NCBI GenBank assembly: GCA_014359685.1
Contig: JACIYY010000262.1
Span: forward strand, 1 to 6,024
Reading direction: 5' to 3'
From: Porphyrobacter sp.
Lineage (GTDB): Bacteria; Pseudomonadota; Alphaproteobacteria; Sphingomonadales; Sphingomonadaceae
DNA length: 6,024 nt
The notes beneath the pieces are model-generated. The model was not told the DNA's origin. It did not search any database and saw only the letters and a list, made by a program, of their open reading frames with translations. Each line of letters opens with the position of its first letter. Within the stretch, counting starts at the first letter, position 1. The position numbers and the translations under genes were made by a program. Positions 1 to 4,428 of the stretch are shown in pieces.

Positions 1-17
1 GCTTTAGGTGCCGTTGC

Positions 18-1055
18 ATGACCGAACCCGAACCGACCGCCGCCCTGCCGACCGGGCGGGCCGCTCCCCCCGCGCCGCTGGCCAGTTCGCTCGACCTGAT
101 CGGCAACACCCCGATGGTGCGTCTGCGGGGGCCGAGCGAGGCGGCCGGCTGCGAGATCTACGGCAAGTGCGAATTCACCAATCCCGGCGCCTCGGTCAAG
201 GACCGCGCGGCCCTGTGGATCGTCCGCGATGCACAGGCGCGCGGCCTGCTCCAGCCCGGCGGCACGATCGTCGAAGGCACCGCCGGCAATACCGAGATCG
301 GGCTGGCGCTGGTTGCCAACGCGACCGGCTATCGCACGATCATCGTCATGCCCGAGACGCAGAGCCGCGAGAAGATGGACACGCTGCGCGCGCTGGGGGC
401 GGAGCTGGTGACGGTGCCGGCCGCGCCCTACAGCAATCCCGGTCATTTCGTGCACACCTCGCGCCGGCTGGCGGAGGACACGCCCGGCGCGATCTGGGCC
501 AACCAGTTCGACAATGTCGCCAATCGCCGCGCCCATATCGAAAGCACCGCGCCCGAGATCTGGCAGCAGATGGACGGGCGGATCGACGGCTTCACCTGCG
601 CGGTCGGCACCGGCGGCACGCTGGCGGGGGTGGGGCTGGGCCTGAAGGAGCGCGACGCGGCGATCTGCATCGCCCTGACCGATCCCCACGGCGCGGCGCT
701 GTACGAATATTACGCCTGTGGCGAGCTGCGCGCGGAGGGCAGCTCGGTGGCGGAGGGGATCGGCCAGGGGCGGATCACCGCCAATCTCGAAGGCGCGCCG
801 GTCGATACCCAGTTCCGCATCAGCGACGAGGAGGGCCTGCACTGGGTCGCCCGGCTGCTGCGCGAGGAGGGGCTGTGCCTCGGCCTGTCGTCGGGCATCA
901 ACGTCGCCGGGGCGATCGCGCTGGGCCGGCAGCTGGGGCCGGGCGCCCGGGTGGTGACCATCTTGTGCGACACGGGCTTTCGCTATCTCTCGACGCTGTT
1001 CAATCGCAGCTGGCTCGAATCCAAGGGGCTGCCGGTGTTCGACTGGCTGCGTTAA
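18..1055 (+). CDS. Cysteine synthase-like PLP-dependent enzyme (O-acetylserine sulfhydrylase family)
   Basis: This 345-residue cytoplasmic protein belongs to fold-type II PLP enzymes. Members usually make cysteine from O-acetylserine and sulfide. Visible motifs are IGNTPMVRL (28-36), the PLP-lysine motif NPGASVKDR with Lys61, the substrate loop TAGNTE (88-93), the PLP-phosphate loop GTGGT (197-201), SSG near the pyridine nitrogen (291-293) and the C-terminal GFRYLSTLF (320-328). The substrate loop begins EGTAGNT rather than the EPTSGNT of classical CysK. This points to a diverged cysteine synthase subgroup, so no cysK or cysM symbol is given. Glu93 stands where the family normally has Gly. 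The ATG at 18 has an AGGTG ribosome site about 7 bases upstream. The first 20 or so residues are a Pro/Ala-rich extension before the fold. The next gene starts 23 bases after the stop, so co-transcription is likely. Cystathionine beta-synthase or another lyase activity cannot be excluded. Confidence 0.9.
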   Translation: MTEPEPTAALPTGRAAPPAPLASSLDLIGNTPMVRLRGPSEAAGCEIYGKCEFTNPGASVKDRAALWIVRDAQARGLLQPGGTIVEGTAGNTEIGLALVANATGYRTIIVMPETQSREKMDTLRALGAELVTVPAAPYSNPGHFVHTSRRLAEDTPGAIWANQFDNVANRRAHIESTAPEIWQQMDGRIDGFTCAVGTGGTLAGVGLGLKERDAAICIALTDPHGAALYEYYACGELRAEGSSVAEGIGQGRITANLEGAPVDTQFRISDEEGLHWVARLLREEGLCLGLSSGINVAGAIALGRQLGPGARVVTILCDTGFRYLSTLFNRSWLESKGLPVFDWLR

Positions 1056-1078
1056 GGTTGCGGCACTAGGATCGCCGC

Positions 1079-1444
1079 ATGGGCTTCGATGTCGAACGAT
1101 GGCGGGGCGCGGGCGGATCGCGTGGCGGCGCCACCGCCGCGCCGCCGCCGCCGCGCCGCTCGCACGCGATGCAGCGGGTGCAGATCGGGCTGGCCGGCCT
1201 TGCCGCCATGGCGCTGCTGATCGGCCTTGCCAACATCATCATCAGCCATGCCCAGCGCAACCAGGCGCAGGTCGTGCCGGAGGCAGCGCCGACCATCGCC
1301 CCCGAGCCTGCCGCCAGCCCGGTCAGCGATCCGCTGGCCGATGTCGGCGTGGTGCCCGACCTGCCGGCCGAAGCCGAGCAGCCGCCGGGCGGCGCTGCGG
1401 CCCCGCAACCGCAGGCCGGCGATGCGCCGCCGCCCGGTCCCTAG
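1079..1444 (+). CDS. Hypothetical single-pass membrane protein with Pro/Ala-rich tail
   Basis: I do not recognise a named family in this 121-residue protein. Residues 1-31 are polar, rich in Gly, Arg and Pro, and would be cytoplasmic. Residues about 34-55 form one hydrophobic helix (QIGLAGLAAMALLIGLANII), followed by a Pro/Ala/Glu-rich, low-complexity tail of about 65 residues likely to lie in the periplasm. The ATG at 1079 has TAGGA about 7 bases upstream. A second Met at residue 31 (1169) could be an alternative start that gives the helix directly. The DNA around 1135-1160 is a run of GCC/CCG triplets encoding a Pro stretch. The 3' end overlaps the next gene by 23 bases in another frame, which suggests coupled translation and a shared role at the envelope. 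The tail could be a linker or a protein-binding segment. That it is a real gene is supported by the ribosome site and spacing, but its function is unknown. Confidence 0.7.
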   Translation: MGFDVERWRGAGGSRGGATAAPPPPRRSHAMQRVQIGLAGLAAMALLIGLANIIISHAQRNQAQVVPEAAPTIAPEPAASPVSDPLADVGVVPDLPAEAEQPPGGAAAPQPQAGDAPPPGP

Positions 1445-2279
1445 CCTCGCTGCCGCGCTGGCCGGCCTGCTGGTCGGCCTGCCGCCCGGCCTGCTGGTTG
1501 CGCCGCCCGCTGCCGCGCAGGACGCGCCCAAGGCCGAGCTGGCGCTGATGGGCACGCTGCCGCTCTATTGGGGGGAGGCGGCGGGGATCGAGGAGCTGCT
1601 CGCCGGCCAGGCCCAGCCGCACTGGGCGCGCGCCCAGCTCGAACGCAGCTTCCACCTGCGCCCGCTGTCGGCGCTGACCGCAGAGGCGCTGGCCGGGGTC
1701 GAGCGGCTGCTGCTGGCGCAGCCGCGCGGGCTGTCGGCGGCCGAGAACGTGGCGCTCGACGCCTGGGTGCGCGGCGGCGGGCGGCTGCTGCTGTTCGCCG
1801 ATCCGATGCTGACCGGCGAATCGCGCTTCGGCCTCGGCGACCGGAGGCGGCCGCAGGACGTGATCCTGCTGTCCCCGATCCTCGACCACTGGGGCCTGGC
1901 GCTGGAATTCGCCGAGGACCAGCCGGCCGGGCCGCAGCTGCGGGACATCGCGGGACGCACGGTGCCGGTGCGGCTGGCCGGGCGCTTCGCCGCGCCGCCG
2001 CCGGGCGCCGGCTGCACGCTGGCCGGCGCGGGCGTGCTGGCCGAATGCGCGATCGGGGCGGGGCGCGCGATTGTGCTGGCCGATGCCGCGCTGCTCGACC
2101 TGCATCATCCGCCGGCCGAGGCCGCAGATGCGCTGGCGCTGCTGCTCGGCCGCGCCTTCGGGGCCGGGGATTTCCCGGGACCACCCGCCGCCGCGCGCCT
2201 GGCCGGCACCGAAAGCGCCGATTCCCGCAGCGCGGGCGCGGGCGCAAATGTTGACGATCCTGCGCACAATCCCCCGTAA
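1422..2279 (+). CDS. Exported protein resembling GldG/ABC-transporter auxiliary domain proteins
   Basis: This 285-residue protein starts with a Sec-type signal. MRRR is followed by a hydrophobic stretch (8-27) and an Ala-X-Ala region near residues 30-33, with likely cleavage around AAAQ-DA, so the mature protein should be periplasmic or membrane-attached. The core reads as an alternating alpha/beta fold. LMGTLPLYWGE (42-52) is followed by a strand at RLLLAQ (95-100), a helix AENVALDAWVRGGG (107-120) and a strand RLLLFADPML (121-130). The pattern of a residue walk, a Gly turn and then LLLFADP is what I associate with the GldG / ABC_transp_aux and DUF4350 glutamine-amidotransferase-like domains. 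The family call is therefore resemblance, not proof. No catalytic Cys-His pair is evident. A further strand, GRAIVLADAALL (214-225), fits the same fold. The ATG at 1422 was chosen because it opens the signal peptide; the frame is open further upstream but has shadow-like sequence. The final 25 residues are low complexity and overlap the candidate mraZ promoter. Confidence 0.72.
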   Translation: MRRRPVPSLAAALAGLLVGLPPGLLVAPPAAAQDAPKAELALMGTLPLYWGEAAGIEELLAGQAQPHWARAQLERSFHLRPLSALTAEALAGVERLLLAQPRGLSAAENVALDAWVRGGGRLLLFADPMLTGESRFGLGDRRRPQDVILLSPILDHWGLALEFAEDQPAGPQLRDIAGRTVPVRLAGRFAAPPPGAGCTLAGAGVLAECAIGAGRAIVLADAALLDLHHPPAEAADALALLLGRAFGAGDFPGPPAAARLAGTESADSRSAGAGANVDDPAHNPP

Positions 2280-2282
2280 GAT
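2251..2282 (+). promoter_or_regulatory. Candidate sigma-70-type promoter for the mraZ operon
   Basis: TTGACG at 2251-2256 is a good -35 element. TAAGAT at 2277-2282 is a plausible -10, which also overlaps the stop codon of the upstream gene. The spacer is 20 bases, longer than the usual 16-18, so either the -10 choice is wrong or the promoter is weak or activator-dependent. It is the best -35-like hexamer noticed between the upstream gene and mraZ, and it lies directly before the 10-base-phased array. A transcript would start near 2289, giving a leader of about 180 bases. Confidence 0.35.
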
Positions 2283-2290
2283 GCCGTAGC

Positions 2291-2335
2291 ACCCCCAACT
2301 TCCCGCGATTTCCCCTTCCATCCCGTGCCTGCCCG
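2291..2335 (+). promoter_or_regulatory. Candidate MraZ operator: five 10-base-phased N-CCC-N units
   Basis: Five consecutive units start at 2291, 2301, 2311, 2321 and 2331, reading ACCCC, TCCCG, TCCCC, TCCCG and GCCCG, each followed by five unrelated bases. On the complementary strand this is NGGGN repeated every 10 bases. MraZ of E. coli is known to bind TGGGN direct repeats separated by 5-base spacers in its own promoter region, which is the same period and G-triplet core. Here the orientation is reversed relative to mraZ and the base before GGG is mostly C or G rather than T, so the site is a family-level match, not an exact one. Its place between the candidate promoter and mraZ fits autoregulation. 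Confidence 0.5.
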
Positions 2336-2387
2336 CGTTACAGAGTGGGCTCATCGGACCAGTCGTTCGCGCGCATCCTCATCGGAT

Positions 2388-2412
2388 GGGCGGGCCGCGT
2401 CGCCGCGCGCCC
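2388..2412 (+). other. Possible GC-rich hairpin in the mraZ leader
   Basis: GGGCG (2388-2392) can pair with CGCCC (2408-2412), and CGCG (2396-2399) with CGCG (2404-2407). This leaves a 4-base loop TCGC and a 3-base bulge GGC. It sits about 57 bases before the mraZ start in the untranslated leader. No T tract follows, so it is not an intrinsic terminator. In DNA this GC-rich, such pairings arise easily by chance. Confidence 0.2.
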
Positions 2413-2468
2413 CCGGGCGGTCGGCTGTGTGCGATGCAGGTGAGGCAGGCCAACGGGGGGCCAGGGAC

Positions 2469-2960
2469 GTGGTCACGGTGCCGGCAGGCTATAGCGGGCA
2501 GGGCTTTTCGCTTCGCGGCGAGAAGGGCCGGCTCGTCCTGCCGCCGGACTTCCGCAAGGCCTTCGCCGATGCCGGGGACGAGCGCATCCTGTGCCTGACC
2601 CGGCACGAGCGCTGGAACTGCCTGACCGGCTTCGGCCTGTCGCGCACCGCCCGCTTCGACGAGCTGCTCCAGCGCGAGGAAGCCCGGGCCGAGCGGGCCG
2701 GGCGCGATTTCGACTACGACATCCGCCTCCACCAGTTGTGGGGCTTTGCCCGCCTGCCGTTCGACGCCAGCGGCCGCTTCGTGCTGCCCGACCATCTGGC
2801 CGAGCTGGGCCGGCTCGGCGACGCGGTGTTCTTCAACGGCGCGGGCGACTATTTCACCCTCTGGAACCCTGAGGAACTGTACCGGATGGGCCCCGGCTTC
2901 GAGACCGCGCAGGCTTCCTGCCGCCAGCTCGAGCTGGACGCGCGCGAGAAGCGCAAGTGA
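2469..2960 (+). CDS. mraZ: MraZ, transcriptional regulator of the division/cell wall cluster
   Basis: MraZ is a ring-forming DNA-binding protein with two tandem SpoVT-AbrB half-domains that represses the dcw operon through promoter repeats. With the GTG at 2469 as residue 1 the protein is 163 residues, close to the roughly 150 usual for the family. The first AbrB unit is at about 8-52, with [15 protein letters not shown] (16-30). The second is at about 83-137, with [14 protein letters not shown] (97-110). The first signature has Gly in place of the usual Asp of DxKGR but keeps the Lys and Arg known to matter for DNA binding. Residues 58-80 form a charged Arg/Glu helix between the units. The frame stays open up to a GTG at 2325, but residues from there are Ser/Arg/Ala filler and would overlap the operator. 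The GTG at 2478 is also possible: AGGGA (2463-2467) lies 10 bases before it, while GGGGGG (2455-2460) lies 8 bases before 2469. The stop overlaps rsmH by 4 bases. Confidence 0.88.
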   Translation: MVTVPAGYSGQGFSLRGEKGRLVLPPDFRKAFADAGDERILCLTRHERWNCLTGFGLSRTARFDELLQREEARAERAGRDFDYDIRLHQLWGFARLPFDASGRFVLPDHLAELGRLGDAVFFNGAGDYFTLWNPEELYRMGPGFETAQASCRQLELDAREKRK

Positions 2961-3913
2961 CGCCCGCCGCCGATCCCGTCCCGCACGTTCCCGTCCTGCT
3001 GGACGAGGTCCTCGCCGCGCTCGATCCGCAGCCCGGCGAGGTGGTGGTCGACGCGACGTTCGGCGCGGGCGGCTATTCGCGCGCGCTGCTCGATGCCGGC
3101 GCCATCGTCCACGCCTTCGACCGCGATCCCGACGCCATCGCCGCCGGCCAAGCCTTTCCCGAAAGCGCCGGCGATCCGCCGCGCCTCGTCCTCCACCAGC
3201 GGCGCTTTTCGGAGATGGTCGCGGCGCTCGCCGAGGCCGGGGTTCAGCAGGTCGACGCGGTAACGATGGATGTCGGCGTCTCCTCGATGCAGCTCGACCG
3301 GCCGGAGCGCGGCTTCGCCTTCTCCAGCGACGGCCCGCTCGACATGACGATGGAGCGCAGCCGGCCCAATGCTGCCGATTTCGTCAACACCGCGCCCGAA
3401 GCCGAGATCGCCGACGTGCTGTATCGCTATGGCGAGGAACGGCAGAGCCGCCGCGTCGCCCGCGCCATCGTCGCCGCCCGCCCGCTCGCCACCACCGGGG
3501 AGCTGGCCGGCGTGGTCCGGCGCGCGCTCGGATACCGCCCCGGCGCGCCCCGCGATCCGGCCACCCGCAGCTTCCAGGCGATCCGCATCCATGTGAATGC
3601 GGAGCTGGAGGAGCTGGCCGCCGGCCTCGCTGCGGCGGAGGCGCTGCTGGCGCCCGGCGGACGGCTGGCGGTGGTCAGCTTCCACAGCCTTGAAGACCGG
3701 CTGGTCAAGCGGTTCCTGCGCGACGCCGCCGGGGAGACCGCCCGCGCCAGCCGCCACCTGCCCGACGCCGCGCCTGCACCCGCGCCGACCTTCGCCCGCC
3801 TGTCGCGCGCGATCCGTCCCTCCGCCGCCGAAACCGACCGCAATCCGCGCGCCCGCTCCGCCACGCTGCGCGCCGCCACCCGCACCACCGCCCCAGCCCG
3901 AGAGGCCGCATGA
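2957..3913 (+). CDS. rsmH: 16S rRNA (cytosine(1402)-N4)-methyltransferase RsmH (MraW)
   Basis: RsmH transfers a methyl group from S-adenosylmethionine to N4 of C1402 in the ribosomal P site of 16S rRNA. The 318-residue length is typical. Visible signatures are the N-terminal [10 protein letters not shown] (10-19), SAM motif [11 protein letters not shown] (32-41), the acidic ribose-binding motif FDRDPDA (54-60), [17 protein letters not shown] (104-120) with DGPLDM (125-130), then [16 protein letters not shown] (199-214) and [15 protein letters not shown] (239-253). The usual LDLGVSS reads MDVGVSS here, a conservative change. The start is GTG at 2957, overlapping the mraZ stop as GTGA. The stop overlaps the next start as ATGA, so translation is coupled on both sides. 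After residue about 265 the C-terminus is Ala/Pro/Arg-rich but keeps the usual SRAIRPS and [11 protein letters not shown] segments. Confidence 0.97.
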   Translation: MTPAADPVPHVPVLLDEVLAALDPQPGEVVVDATFGAGGYSRALLDAGAIVHAFDRDPDAIAAGQAFPESAGDPPRLVLHQRRFSEMVAALAEAGVQQVDAVTMDVGVSSMQLDRPERGFAFSSDGPLDMTMERSRPNAADFVNTAPEAEIADVLYRYGEERQSRRVARAIVAARPLATTGELAGVVRRALGYRPGAPRDPATRSFQAIRIHVNAELEELAAGLAAAEALLAPGGRLAVVSFHSLEDRLVKRFLRDAAGETARASRHLPDAAPAPAPTFARLSRAIRPSAAETDRNPRARSATLRAATRTTAPAREAA

Positions 3914-4428
3914 CCCCGCACGCCCCCATCCGCCGCATCGGCTGGCTCGCCCTTCTGGCGCTCGCCGGCGCGCTGTGCCTGCTGCTCCACTTCAAGGTCC
4001 AGGCGATCCATAGCGAGGTGGTGCGGGCCGAGCGGCGGATCGTCGCGCTGGAGCAGGACAAGCTGCTGCTGCAAACCGAGTTCGAGACGCGCGCCAACCA
4101 GCAGCAGCTCGCCGCCTGGAACCAGGTCGATTTCGGCTACACCGCCCCCACCGCCGCGCAGTTCCTCAACGGCGAACGCCAGCTCGCGGCGCTGGGTGCC
4201 TCCGCGCTGCCAGGCGGGGCGGCGACGATCCGCTTCGCGCGCGCCGACATCGAGCAAACGGCGCCGGCTGCCCCTGCCCCCGCCGCCGCCCCTGTTGCCG
4301 CCGCCCCTGTTGCCGCTGCCGCCGCGCCGCCGCGCGAGGTCCGCCTCGCCACCGCCACGCTCGCCGCCGCCACCGCCGAGCGGGTGCCGCTGGTGGCGCT
4401 GGCCAGCGCGGGCGCCGCCGGCGAGTGA
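3910..4428 (+). CDS. ftsL: FtsL-like bitopic cell division protein with long Ala/Pro tail
   Basis: FtsL joins FtsB and FtsQ in the periplasm and helps activate FtsW-FtsI septal synthesis. The call rests on position between rsmH and ftsI, where ftsL normally lies, and on topology. There is a short basic N-terminus (1-9), one membrane helix (10-28, rich in Leu/Ala) and then a heptad-like charged segment (30-67) suited to a coiled coil. This is followed by [20 protein letters not shown] (67-86), which resembles the post-coiled-coil region of alphaproteobacterial FtsL-type proteins. FtsL sequences diverge strongly, so this is inference rather than motif proof. At 172 residues it is longer than most FtsL proteins (about 90-130). 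The excess is a tail from about residue 115 that is almost all Ala and Pro with a DNA tandem repeat, ending in a Thr/Ala/Val-rich stretch. The ATG at 3910 overlaps the rsmH stop, and the stop overlaps the ftsI start as GTGA. Confidence 0.8.
   Translation: MTPHAPIRRIGWLALLALAGALCLLLHFKVQAIHSEVVRAERRIVALEQDKLLLQTEFETRANQQQLAAWNQVDFGYTAPTAAQFLNGERQLAALGASALPGGAATIRFARADIEQTAPAAPAPAAAPVAAAPVAAAAAPPREVRLATATLAAATAERVPLVALASAGAAGE
4285..4314 (+). repeat. Perfect 15-base tandem duplication inside ftsL
   Basis: The unit GCCGCCCCTGTTGCC occurs twice back to back in frame, encoding AAPVA twice in the Ala/Pro tail of the FtsL-like protein. The flanking bases are also GCC/GCT-rich, so the coding tail is a low-complexity region prone to slippage. 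A gain or loss of units would lengthen or shorten the tail by five residues without changing the frame. Confidence 0.85.

Noticed and set aside
1056..1078. Intrinsic terminator between the cysteine synthase gene and the next gene
   Set aside because: The 23-base gap has no stable hairpin and no T tract, and it contains the ribosome site of the next gene.
1130..1160. GCC/CCG triplet run as a regulatory or phase-variable repeat
   Set aside because: It is imperfect, in frame and encodes an Ala/Pro stretch; such runs are ordinary in coding DNA of this GC content.
1422..1520. Twin-arginine (Tat) signal on the exported protein
   Set aside because: MRRR is present, but the residues after it do not fit the (S/T)RRxFLK pattern, so an ordinary Sec signal is more likely.
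1323..2354. Long minus-strand open frame opposite the exported protein gene and the mraZ control region
   Set aside because: The translation is Arg/Gln/Pro-rich filler with no motif or ribosome site. The + strand frame has a signal peptide and a plausible fold.
2346..2391. Two TGGGC words on the + strand (2346 and 2387) as classical MraZ boxes
   Set aside because: They are 41 bases apart with no third copy in a 10-base register, so they do not form the expected direct-repeat operator.
2325..2468. Upstream extension of mraZ to the GTG at 2325
   Set aside because: The added 48 residues are Ser/Arg/Ala/Pro filler, do not match the MraZ N-terminus, and would place coding sequence over the phased operator array.
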